The notes below the pieces were generated by a model that saw nothing but the letters and a program-made list of their open reading frames with translations, was not told where the DNA came from and searched no databases. Of a DNA stretch of 64,000 nt, positions 48,540-58,990 are shown piece after piece. The stretch is from Cenococcum geophilum 1.58 (lineage: Eukaryota; Ascomycota; Dothideomycetes; Gloniales; Gloniaceae). The stretch is from the NCBI GenBank assembly GCA_001692895.1, contig KV748193.1, forward strand, positions 744,001 to 808,000, read 5' to 3'. The translations under genes were made by a program, and so were the position numbers. Position 1 is the stretch's first letter; each line of letters begins with the position of its first letter.

Positions 48540-51500
48540 TAAGTATTAGGACAGTCGGTTTGGCCGCCACCCCTTATTTCGCTACTACGTGTTTAATCGG
48601 ATTATAAGAGAGCAAGCCCTTAACGCTACCCGCTTTCTTTGCGGCCGATTAAATAAAAATAGTTTATCTTTAAACGAGCTCGGTAATTTTATAAATGGTA
48701 GTAGGGGTGACCAGGTTTTAAATAAGATTGTATGGTATATACGGAAGCTTAAGGGTACTAGGCTTTACTGGAAGCAGAAGAGAAATAAGCTTACGGCTTA
48801 TATTGAGAATATTAAGAGCGGGTCTCTATTCTTTACACTTAGCGCTGTTAATTTACATTGGCATAATCTACACTCTTATATGCCTTAATTTAACAAATAT
48901 AAGGCTGCTAATAAGGCTTAGCGCTACCGGATTGCTTCTTAGAATCTTAACGATAACCCATATATTACTGCTTACTGGCTACATCGCCGCTTTAATCTGT
49001 TTAGGAAGCACATACTTATAGGTCTATTTAATAGCACTAACTTTTATTCCCGATATAAGTGGTAGATATAAGGTAGCGGCTATATATATAGCTTTTTATG
49101 GAGTTTAATAGCCCTAAGGCCAGATCCGTCAACTAGTGAATTAAGGGCAGCTTTTGCTAAGCACTAGGCTACTTTTATATCCGTAATAAATCCTAATTAA
49201 TCTAGGCCTCCTGACCTTTAATATTCTTCTACTCTTAGCTATAAAGAACACCTTAACACTAGTAAGCTTCTTATTGCCTGCCTTAATCGATTTCAACGGC
49301 ACTATAATTATACTAAATCTTACTGCTTAAGATTGAAGAAAGGCTCCGCTAGAGCGAAGGAGTGCCGCTTTTACTTTTTATGCTTTCTCCGCGATAAGGC
49401 CGCTATATTAAAGGATTAAAATCCATATTACTAGACGTTCTATCCGTAGCGTAACGATAAGCTTCTTAATAGCTACAATTTAGCTATAATACTGGCGTGG
49501 ATAGCAAATATTAATACGTCGCCCGCTATAAGCATATTAGTAATAGTCAACTATATAGGCAAATATTGTAGTAAGGAAGAGAAGAAGTCGACTTCCTACT
49601 AAGAGTTACTCTAATTAGTATAGCCGCACGCCAACAGTCTTTATGCCTTTAGTTTAATAGTAGCTAAGTTTATAAACAAGCTTATTACCAAACGCGATTG
49701 GTTAGCATAGGAGGTATACTATCTACTTCTTAACATTCCCCTTTCTAAAGGCTTAAGGAATATAGTAACTTTAGACTGCCGCCAGGAGGACGATCGAAGC
49801 GCTATATATAAGCTTAAGGATAGGTAACTAAGAGGGTACGGACTGTCTAACTATAAGAAATATAAGCGCCGCCTAGATGGGGTAGAGGACGTTACTTTCC
49901 TTAATTTTCTACTTTATTTTAATTACTCTACTTATAAGCGTTAACTAAGAGTAAGGCCTTAAGTTATATTGTACTTTCCGCGATATAAAGGCGATCCTTC
50001 CTATCCGCAGTATCCTAAGTTCTGCTATATAAAGCTTATTCTTTATTATCTATGGAGGGAGTATAAGGAAGTAGCTACTTATACTAATAGATTTGGGGCC
50101 CCTAATTATATAGCTTCCTATTAGGCTTACGTTAACTCTTATTAGCACCCACCCAACTACTTCTATAATTAAAAACTAGAGGAAGGTCGCGAAACTACTA
50201 ATAATATTAATAAGTTTGAGGGCGATTTCGCAGACGACTTAAAGCTATACTAGTCCTTTAAGGCCCTATATGCCCGCGTTTAAAATACTAACGGAGTTAA
50301 AATTAAGGATCCTAATAGGCTTGGTAATAAGGAGCTTAATTATAACTACGACTAGAGTATGCATTAGGGTACGTACCCGCAGCTTAATAAAAGGACTTAT
50401 TAGCAGGAAGTACGGCTACAGCCTCTACCGTAGAGCCGCCTATTCCAAATAGTAACTCCGTCCTCCTTATAACCAGGTCAGCGTTATATCTATAATGTTA
50501 TAGTTAATTACTACAGGCAGATCTAAGTGGGCGTTAGCCCCTCCCTACTACGGATTAACATTAATGGAGAGGCAGGAACTGGCAAATCATATCTTATTAC
50601 TGTCCTCTCTACTACGCTCTATAATATAGCAAGGGCTAATAGCAAGCTAATGCCATTAGCTTAAGCGGCCCCTACTAGGGTAGCTGCCTTTAATATTAAC
50701 GGCAGAACTATATATAATCTATTAAGGTTGCTAGTAAATCGCCCGTTTAAGGACTTGCCTACTACTAGTCTTACGCCTCTATAATAGGCTTTTAAGGATA
50801 TTTACTATCTCGTCCTTAATAAGAAATCTATAATCGGGTAAGTATATCTGGCCTAAATTAATTGCCGCCTCCGTTAGATCTACCCTATATATAACAACGA
50901 CTACTTTAAAGGCTTAAACATCTTGCTAGTAGGCAATTTCCATCAGCTTCCCCCTGTGAATTAGGCGGCCTTATACAGCAATCTACCCACTAGGCCGTTA
51001 AAGCTCGCTAGCTACGGAAAAGAAGCCTATAAGGCAATTAACCGAACTACTATTTTAGATTAAGTTATGCGGTAGGGCAGTGATAACGCTAAAAGCTTTA
51101 TATTTAGGACTGCCCTTACGGAGCTACGTAGTAATTCTATAAGTAAATTGACCTAGAAGCTTCTTTTAACTAGGTATAAGCAGGGCCTATCCACTAATAA
51201 GGTTGCGGGCTTTAACGACGCAATTCGGCTATATGGCATACGCGCTACTATAGGTAAGTATAATATTACTCAGCTTCGCGACCTTTTACGGCTAGTGATA
51301 GCTATTAAGTTAGTTAACACTAGTGTAGGTATACGGAAAGTTACTCCTAATTAGTGCGATACTATAGAGAATCTAGCCCTATATATTGGCGCGAAAGTAA
51401 TACTAATATAAAATATCTGGATTGAACTAGGCTTAGTAAACGGTACTACTAATATAGTTAAAGATGTCGTATAGAAGGGACACGCGGATATTAAAAAGGA

Positions 51501-52898
51501 TTAGCCTTAGTTACTACTAATTATAGTAAATGGGTATAACGGACCTACCCTATTTACTCGGTAGGATAGTAAAAAAGTTATCCCTATATTTTCCGTGCTT
51601 TATAAATAGAAGGGTATAAGAGGCTCTTACTTACGGCGTTAATTTCCAATTACTCTAGCTTTTACTCTTACTGTATATAAAAGCTAGGGCCTAATACTTA
51701 ACCGGGTAGTTCTAGATATTAAGGAAAAGGATAAAATAGCTAGGCTAACCTATATAGCAATCTTATAAGTTAAGAAGCTTTTAGGGCTTATATTTAAACG
51801 TGGGTTTAATATAGAATAATTTTAGTTATCTATAAGTAAGACTAAAGAGGTATAATAAGAAGATTTTGCATAGAGGTAGTAGCAACTACTTATAAATAAC
51901 TTTTCCTAATTAGGAAATTATATACTGGCTTAGAGGTAAGCAGAAAATATAGCATTCGTCTTAGTTTTCTAACTTTTAAATAGCTTAACCGCGAAATCCA
52001 ATTTTCTAAATTTTAACCCCCCTATCCGTTTTACCTTCTTACCGCTTCTAAAGCTGTTAGATATATATATAATGGTATATAAAGAGAATTGGCAGTACTA
52101 CCGGATTAATATTGCTGCTATCTATAGCGTTAATTAATTTTTAGAATTTTTTAATTTTTTTAAAGGGCGGAAATGTTGCTTATATAAGAAGTTACGTGAT
52201 CTCTAAGAATACTTAGGACCGTATATTAGCAGCCACGACTTCTCTACACTATAGTTAAGATTTTATATATACTGCACCTAAAGCTACTTATAATAACTAT
52301 TACCTATAGATCTGCCAATTTACAAATTAAAAATTAGACGTGGTTAGAGCTGTTAGTAGGGGTTATTAATCGCGCTCCCCGTGACAAAATTTTAGATTTT
52401 AGTAATCTAAACTAATAAATTAAATTAAAAGTTCGGAACGTCCAAATAAGGTTCTGCTAAGACGCTAGCTAGACCCTAACCTGGACCCTTTCTAACCTAT
52501 TAAATTCTAAAAATAATAACCTTTACTAAATTAAAAATTAACCTTATCCTTAATAAGCCATCTGATTGGATTTAATAGTTCTTTATTATCTAAGACACAG
52601 CTAAAACTAACGAGGTATAGCAGTATATTAACCTATCTAAGAAGAAAGATAATCTTCTAAAGCTAGAACTACTAAGTTAGCCTATACTAAGGGATATACT
52701 ACCTACGGCTATATTAATAGTAAAGCTAGACCCAAACCAGCTTACTACCTATAACTAGCTCTACGCCAAATATAAGGACGATCTACGCGTACACTAGAAG
52801 CAAAAATAGGCTATAAACGATATTAATAACTATATCGTTCGCACTATATTGGTAGCCTACCTTTTACTCATCGACAGCCTTAGTAGTCGGTTACATCA

Positions 52899-52952
52899 AA
52901 TATTTAAGGCGTCTCTACTACTGCAGTAGCCACTATAGTGACAGAGACACCC
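52899..52952. repeat. Imperfect hairpin, Helitron copy 2
   Basis: Counterpart of 9008-9051: ggcgtctctactactgcag and cactatagtgacagagac face each other in inverted order. Conservation in both copies indicates that it belongs to the element. Confidence 0.6.
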
Positions 52953-53032
52953 CGTATTTTGGTAAGCAATTAAGCCTATCTTATATGAGAATCTTATGCT
53001 ATTAGTACTTACTAAATCACGTACTTGTAGGG

Positions 53033-53750
53033 CCTCCTCCCGTCTATAAATACTCCCTCCTTTACACCTTCCTCTCTTCTTCTTTCTTCTTCCTTATAAG
53101 AGCTAGAGGTGCTCCAATACTCCTCCCTAGTCCCCACTAAGGGATCTAGCGATATAGACAGCATCTAACGAAAAAATAAGTAAGAGAGGAGATAGGAAGG
53201 ACGGAGGGGCGTCTGGTAGGTGTTAGTTAAGCAACGTCACTAGCTATATTATAGCTGCCTAATCTCCTATTCGTAGGCCTCCTCCCGTCTATAAATACTC
53301 CCTCCTCTACACCTTCCTCTCTTCTTTTCTTTCTTCTTCCTTATAAGAGCTAGAGGTGCTCTAATACCCCTCCCTAGTCCCCACTAAGGGATCTATTGGT
53401 TGACGTAGCGATATAGACAGCATCTAATGACAAGACGGGTAAGAGAGGAGATAGGAAGGACGGAGGGGCGTCCGGTAGGTGTCAGTTAAGCAACGTCACT
53501 GGCTATATTATGGCTGCCTAATCTCCCGTGCTCGTAGGCCTCCTCCCATCTATAAATACTCCCTCCTTTATACCTTCCTCTCTTCTTTTTTTTCTTCTTC
53601 CTTATAAGAGCTAGAGGTGCTCTAATACTCCTCCCTAGTCCCTACTAAGGGATCTAGCGATATAGATAGCATCTAACGAGGAGACGGGTAAGAGAGGAGA
53701 CAGGAAGGACGGAGGAACCTCCGGTAGGTATTAGTTGAGTAACGTCAACG
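53033..53750. repeat. Tandem array of ~250-259-bp units, about three copies, in Helitron copy 2
   Basis: Same unit as the array at 7947-8945, in inverse orientation. The conserved gcaacgt / gtaacgt point recurs at about 53232, 53491 and 53740. Units are less AT-skewed than in copy 1, so spacing and sequence are easier to read. Confidence 0.85.
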
Positions 53751-54369
53751 GCGGTTTTCGTCACCTAAAAATTGCGTCACGTGATGATATTTGGGAACGC
53801 AAATATGTACCCCGTCCTATACTTACACCACTACTAAATATTCTATATTTTGTACTCGGAGCTACTTATAATAGGCATTCCTAGGAGGTCTACCGGTTTA
53901 AAGCTCTATAATTAAACGTTGTTAATATTTTATATAGGGGTTGTTAATTAAGCTCCCGGGATATAATTTTTAAAGTTTAACACCATACTAATATTACGAC
54001 CTTCTTGCAGTGGCCAAGCCACCCCTAATCTCCTCCCCCTCCTCCCCCCTTCTATTACTCGGCGCCGAGCTATTACGTTATTACCAAGCTATCGCGTCGT
54101 TATACGTCCGAACTAGGTGGGCAATAACATAATTACTTAATTATATTAGACGTCTCTATATATAGTTATATCTCTTCTTACACGCGTATTTAATTGAGTT
54201 AGGGTAGTAGACTTACTTTAATTCCAGCTATACGGCGATTTAGTTATTAGGCATTAAAAATATTTAGTATATAAAGCTTTAAATTGGAATTATAATCTAC
54301 TATATTAGATCCTACGTAGAGGGCTCTATATTAAAGCTCTGCAGTCCAAATATATACTAGATTCGTGAC

Positions 54370-54418
54370 NAATATAATCCTTAAGCCCAGCTTAAGTAGG
54401 GCGCCTCNGNNACTNTAN
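54370..54418. other. Scattered ambiguous bases in a hairpin arm
   Basis: N positions at 54370 and between 54408 and 54418. The second group falls in one arm of the hairpin at 54400-54449 that is perfect in the other Helitron copy, so the ambiguity probably comes from structure or repeat collapse. Confidence 0.9.
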
Positions 54419-54610
54419 TAGATCCTTACCTAGCAGTAACCAAGGCGCCTTAATCTTACTACTACTTCTAAATTAAGCAAAAGCTCTATATAGGGGGGTC
54501 CCAGGGGGTCTCCCCCTAGAAAACCTTATCTCTATATATATTAATTAAAGTCTATATAATAAAGCTCTAAAATTAATTGGCTTATTACTTATAAACTCGG
54601 GTCAAAATTT

Positions 54611-54628
54611 ACGTTAGGGGATTAACGT
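54611..54628 (+). other. Helitron 3'-terminal hairpin, copy 2
   Basis: ACGTTA/TAACGT stem around GGGGAT, 10 nt from the point where the gypsy LTR resumes. Same as 7062-7079 in copy 1. Confidence 0.72.
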
Positions 54629-54638
54629 TCCGCATGTT

Positions 54639-54685
54639 AACTAGTAAAGTAGTTGCCTAATAGATTAACTCTAATTATATTCTAA
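54639..54685 (-). repeat. LTR of gypsy fossil E, second fragment
   Basis: Resumes the LTR after the Helitron (aactagtaaagtagttgcc) and runs to the D2 insertion. The last 15 bp are the left copy of the D2 target duplication. Confidence 0.82.
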
Positions 54686-55701
54686 GGCCGTCGAAAACGG
54701 ATTCTGCACCTATACGTGGTGACGGCTACAAACCTAGGTCTTCGAAGTTCAGACCCAGAGCCAACGCAGAGACGTTACACAGCGCGTGCAAGTAGGACCT
54801 GGTGGTTATGTGCGTCGTGGGGCGTAGTAAAAAGTTTTCACATGGGATGGTAAGATCTCGAAAACCACTATTAACGGTACCCCTTTATAATACAGCCACT
54901 AGTTCTTCTACTAAGCACCTATATAATCTAACGTGGATAAACAGCTTTTAAAAGCATCCCCTAGCCCCTAATAGAAAGCATTGACGACCTTATATTGACA
55001 GATGAACGAGCGTATAAGCGAACGAACAAATAAGCAAATATACGGCCCCTCCTAACCCCCAGGGCAGTCGCCCGCGGAGCATGCGGTCACTCGCCGTTTT
55101 TAACTACCAAATACTACCTAGCAGCTTGGATTGCGACCCACGGTTTTCCCTGTCTCCTTTTAACGGAGTAGTAACCCTTAGAGAGGGCCTAGCTGGGGCC
55201 TAGGCATAAAAGATACCCAAATAACACAATATCCCGCTCGCTTATTAGTATTACGGTGGTTAGAACGGATGAATCCCCCTTACGCCTTCGATGGCTCTAG
55301 GGGGGGGGAGGCAAGGCGTATATAGCAGTGATCTACATAAGAGATAGCATATAGGGGATGGGCAAGATATAGGACATAAAGAGATAATAAGACATAGCAA
55401 TCGATCAGCAAGGCCTAGCTGGGACGTAGTAAACCCTAGCTTTAATAAGCTAGAGAAGGAAGCAGTGGTTCCCAAGGAGTTTAAAACATCTAAGGAGGAG
55501 GACGTGCAGTAGGCCCGTAGGGCCGCTGCTATGTGCAAACATAGCAAATCGGGGTTTTTTATCCTACTGAGGCTGCTTATAGGGTTTTTCCTCCCCCAAC
55601 TGCAGGGTTTTCTTCATGTAAATTATAAGTTTTCCCCTCTGTAACGGAGTAGTCTGCGTGGGCCAAGATAGGATCCGTATCAGACATTAATTAAAGAACT
55701 A
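54686..55701 (+). mobile_element. Insert D2: 5'-truncated relative of insert D
   Basis: About 1 kb matching 33960-34975 of insert D and flanked by a 15-bp target duplication ctaattatattctaa (54671-54685 and 55702-55716) inside the fossil E LTR. The start lies inside the longer copy while the 3' end is shared, the usual outcome of target-primed reverse transcription. It has no coding capacity that I recognise; the minus-strand open frame at 55260-55547 looks fortuitous. It is less AT-skewed than D. Confidence 0.75.
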
Positions 55702-56074
55702 CTAATTATATTCTAAGAATTACTATAAGGAAGAAACTATCTAGGTAGGGACTATAGGTCCTTAAATACACAACCATACTCCTATAAAATCCTTCTTATA
55801 TATAATATACGTGTTATATATAATATACGTGTTATATATAATATACGTATTATATATAATATACGTGTTATATATAATATACGTGTTATATATATTATAC
55901 GTACGTTCCCTTTATATACTATATATACTGCGTATAATGTTATATAACTTTAGTTACTATCCCTTATTACATAGCTCTATTAGCTCTATCCTAGACCGTA
56001 CCTAAATTAACTAACTAGCTTCTTCTAACACTTTCCTAAGTAGTTGTAATATTATACTTAAAGTGTCCGTAACA
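55702..56074 (-). repeat. LTR of gypsy fossil E, third fragment
   Basis: Completes the split LTR, ending CCGTAACA at 56074. It contains an expanded 18-bp tandem array, so the summed LTR is longer than the 420-421 bp of B and C. Confidence 0.82.
55793..55900. repeat. 18-bp tandem array inside the fossil E LTR
   Basis: Five full units of gtgttatatataatatac starting at 55811, 55829, 55847, 55865 and 55883, preceded by a partial unit. Fossil A has only one or two related units at this LTR position. The open frame reading repeated YIIYVL is a by-product of the repeat. Confidence 0.9.
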
Positions 56075-58106
56075 AATAGAATAAACTAAACTTATTAGAA
56101 CTCTTACTACTATCGCAGCAACGGCCGATTGCTTTTTTACTCCCTATATTAAATATTAGTAGTATATATATAGGATATATATAAAGTAAATATACCGCTT
56201 TAGCGGCGTGTAAATAGTAAGGGGGATTCCTTACAGTCGCCCGGGGGGGTTAGGCCGCGCTATATATATAGTTAGCGTATACTAAGCATATATAGGTAAA
56301 ATACTAATCTTACGCTTTAAGCTAGTAGAGGAAGTAGTAGGGCTAATACACTCTTTCCCTTACGTTAGTATACGCCTAGTATAAGCGTATATTAACCTAT
56401 AGTTAGTAAAAGACATTAGGGGTTTATATATGCGTAGTATATACGCGTATAAGCTAGCAATATAACTAAGTAGTGGTTTTAGTAATATATATATAGGGGA
56501 TACGCTAAATTGGACTTTCCTAGTCTCCTAAATATATAGCTAAGCATTGGTTTTAGAATTGGGTAGTAGCCCTAGTAGTAGCTATACTTATTCCTTATAT
56601 ATACTACCCTTAGGCCTATAAGTACCTTTAGGTCTAAAATTAAACTTAGGGGGAATAAGTATATAGATAGATAGATATATATATTAGGGTATAGTGCGTA
56701 TATATAGAAGCAACACTAGTGCTCTTACCTCGCGATAGAATTGCCTACTGAATTAGGCGGCAAACCCCTAGTCCTAGGCACTATATTTAATTAGCTTAGG
56801 CTAGTATATATACAGCATAGAGTGGGTATACGTAAAGAGTATATAGGTATCTATATACTCTAAAATCCTAAACCCTAAAAGGCCACGACTATATATACTA
56901 TTAGTAATATATATGCGATATATAGGTATAGACATACCTAGGCTTATATAGGTATCTAGTATTCTACTAACTACTAGAAAGAATAAACAGTTTTAAGGCG
57001 CTATAATGTATTAGCCTTATATATACGCGGTATATATATAGTATATACTTCTTACTAGCGATTAGCTTACTAACCAGCGTATTATTAGTGGTTGGGTTGG
57101 TTACTATATATAGTAAGCATATGCCGAGTTACTATACTAATATAGTAATATATATAAGCACCGCTGTACTTATTACGGATATACTAGTAATACTATAGCT
57201 ATATTAGTAGAGCCGTAGGTGCTACGTATATGCAATACGTATACTTAGTTAAGCGGTAAAGATATAGCCGCACATCTGCGTGCCGTTAACAGCGATATTA
57301 TATTTAAACTTTAGCTTAGTATATGCTATATATAGGGTATATATAAGTAATATACACTATAGTATTTACTAAGAAGAGTAGAGAGGTGGTATTAGGTAGG
57401 TCTAGTATATGCTTAGCATATACCTACGCAGTATATAAAGCTATATATACTCGCGTTATTTTAAACTGTAATAGCTAGGGCTATATACAGTTAGTATATA
57501 TACTAGATATGCGATTCTATATATACTTACGTCTTCCCCTAGTAAGAGCTGCTGTGGCGCGCGCTATAGTTATTATAAGTATATACTATGTATATGCAAT
57601 TAAATAACTTACTAGGCGTTACCTAATTAGGATTTAGATTTAGAATTAGGCCTATAAGGCTTTATAAGTGGGTGTTTATATATACTTCGTATATACTTAC
57701 TATAGTAATAGCCAAACGGAGACGGATTAGTAGCGGAGGCTACCTATAGGTTATTAAAATCCGCGATTATAAGATTACTTATAGTAAGCGTATACGCGGT
57801 ATATACGATTATTAAATTTATTATTAAAAATTCGCCCTAGTTTTTCTATTAGTATATATAAGGCCTATACCTATATTACGCTGTATATACCTATAGCATA
57901 CGCTATAATATTATAGAGAAAAAGTTATAGTGCGATTATTGTTGTGGATATGCTACGCGTGTATATAGGCCATATTTTAATAACTAACTACCATTACCTT
58001 ATATGGCCACATTAGGGCATATGCACAGCATATGCCCTAATAACGTACTATAATATTTGCGATTTATAAATTAACAACTTTAAATTTTCTATTTTATTTA
58101 AATTGC
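56075..58106. other. AT-rich low-complexity DNA, no gene recognised
   Basis: About 2 kb dominated by tatata runs and recurring GCATATGC/GTATATGC-like motifs in both orientations. No reading frame over 60 codons and no element ends were found. It may be very old RIP-eroded repeat sequence. Confidence 0.6.
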
Positions 58107-58129
58107 ATGTGCATTATATATGCGGGGGC

Positions 58130-58272
58130 TAAGCGTGGTCTAAAGCTGAGCGTGGTCCGAAGTGGGCTCACAGCTCGGCGTGGTCACGGAAAAACTCGGC
58201 ATGGTCACAAAGTTCAACGTGGTCAGAACCTGTCTGACCACGCTCAACTTCTGACCACGCTGAGCTTTATGC
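58130..58272. repeat. Cluster of GCGTGGTC motifs with nested inverted repeats
   Basis: GCGTGGTC or a one-base variant occurs several times on each strand. aaagctgagcgtggtc (from 58140) faces gaccacgctgagcttt, and an inner hairpin gttcaacgtggtcag / ctgaccacgctcaac lies near 58211-58249. It is GC-richer than the flanks. It looks like a foldback element or a set of element ends, but no target duplication was identified. Confidence 0.6.
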
Positions 58273-58579
58273 ATATGCAGCGCATATACAAACCAAAATA
58301 TTAATTTTAATAGAATTTAAAATATTTAATAAATAAAAATTAACGGTTATATGCCGGGCATATACGGGGTATATGCAATAATAAAATTAATAAACTAAGT
58401 TATTAGAATATCCTGCATATGTAATATATAGTCTTAGCATATACAGAGCATATGCTCACTCTATACACTCTACCTTTATATTAAAGAGACCTTACTCCTT
58501 ATATACTATCCTCTAAAGTATTGCCTTTATGTTTTATATAAGGTAGGCTATACTATAGTATTTGCTAAGTATATGCTAA

Positions 58580-58809
58580 CCGTATACACTGAATATGCGA
58601 TGCATATGCTGAGCATATACGTAAACCTATAAGAATAAATCGTGGTAGTAAACTGGCTTATTTAGTAAGCATGTGCTAAGCATATACGTAGCATATGCCT
58701 AGTATATTCTTAGCGTATGCTTACTAAATAAGCCAGTTTACTACCACGATTTATTCTTATAGGTTTACGTATATGCTCAGCATATGCATCGCATATTCAG
58801 TGCATACGG
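58580..58809. repeat. 93-bp near-perfect inverted repeat with 44-nt spacer
   Basis: Arms at 58580-58672 and 58717-58809 pair along their full length with about one mismatch (ccgtatacact against agtgcatacgg at the outer edge). The arms contain the non-repetitive core ggtagtaaactggctta, so this is a real inverted duplication and not simple AT repeat. No coding sequence. It could form a long hairpin in DNA or RNA. Confidence 0.92.
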
Positions 58810-58844
58810 TCGCTAAGGTAAATTGTGGCTACTGATGCGCGTTC

Positions 58845-58990
58845 TGTATGGGCAAAAGTGTGACCACGCCGACCTTTTGCCGGCGGTTCCTGCACCCCGG
58901 TCCGAAGTTAAATTTGAAGTTCGGACCACGCCGAGTTTTTTTTGGACTACGCCGAGCTGTAACCCCACTTTTTTGTCCACAGCGTGGCGC
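58845..58990. repeat. Second GCGTGGTC/GACCACGCCGA cluster with hairpin
   Basis: ggcaaaag and cttttgcc (about 58851-58881) form a stem around a gaccacgc motif. More gaccacgccgag-type motifs follow at 58925-58960. It mirrors the cluster at 58130-58272 on the other side of the 93-bp inverted repeat. Confidence 0.55.

Larger units (their letters stand above)
47000..52137 (+). pseudogene. Helitron Rep-helicase relic (Rep/HUH region plus PIF1 helicase)
   Basis: Decayed rolling-circle transposase of a Helitron. The N-terminal zinc-binding block (ETCSRCKERW near 47205, then C..C near 47278-47290) leads to the conserved GPVPS...EELLIARV region (47365-47425). The Helitron-N block at 48590-48888 reads EQALNATRFLCGR and LFFTLSAVNLHWHNLHSYMP. 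The Rep catalytic region near 49553-49575 has YIGKYCSK, which holds the Tyr-x-x-Lys-Tyr motif. The PIF1 helicase begins with P-loop NGEAGTGKS near 50565-50600, then LLVGNFHQLPPVN near 50915-50955, and YKS-GL-LNRVVLDI near 51680-51720. The end is near 52137. Many TGG-to-TAG and CAA-to-TAA type stops, plus the MITE at 48147-48539, break the frame. No functional protein is expected. Confidence 0.87.
46238..54638 (+). mobile_element. Helitron copy 2, near full length, inserted in the LTR of fossil E
   Basis: About 8.4 kb rolling-circle transposon. The two sides rejoin the gypsy LTR with no loss and no target duplication (the LTR reads gtaataa, then aactag). No target duplication is the rule for Helitrons. 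It encodes a decayed Rep-helicase (about 47000-52137) with a PIF1-type helicase. The 3' end has a hairpin at 54611-54628, then TCCGCATGTT, then LTR-derived aactag. The 5' boundary is uncertain: LTR identity ends at 46237-46238, while a Helitron-like TCTATACT start lies at 46251. It carries a Harbinger-type MITE at 48147-48539, the 257-bp array near 53033-53750 and some N positions at 54370-54418. The 3' part is shared in inverse orientation with 7052-11724. Confidence 0.85.
35312..56074 (-). mobile_element. Ty3/gypsy chromovirus fossil E: inverted 5' half, three insertions inside
   Basis: Same family as A-C, in minus orientation and lacking everything after the RT/RNase H region. Parts: RT to RNase H 35312-36737, protease and gag-pol 43082-46148 with the gag start near 46115, and one LTR split into 46149-46237, 54639-54685 and 55702-56074. 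Insertions: gypsy fossil F (36738-43081), Helitron copy 2 (46238-54638) and D2 (54686-55701). The left end joins fossil A tail-to-tail at about 35311. Coding regions are broken many times. Older than F, Helitron copy 2 and D2. Confidence 0.83.

Noticed and set aside
7052-54638. A single 47-kb transposon with terminal inverted repeats (Starship- or Maverick-like)
   Set aside because: The inverted ends are 3' ends of two separate Helitrons, and the interior is nested gypsy elements. There is no tyrosine recombinase, capsid or other cargo gene, and the two sides have different nesting order.
55811-56005. 64-codon frame reading repeated YIIYVL
   Set aside because: Translation of the 18-bp tandem array in an LTR.
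56075-58106. Centromere core
   Set aside because: Only about 2 kb of AT-rich sequence next to a subtelomere-type helicase; nothing specific to a centromere can be seen.
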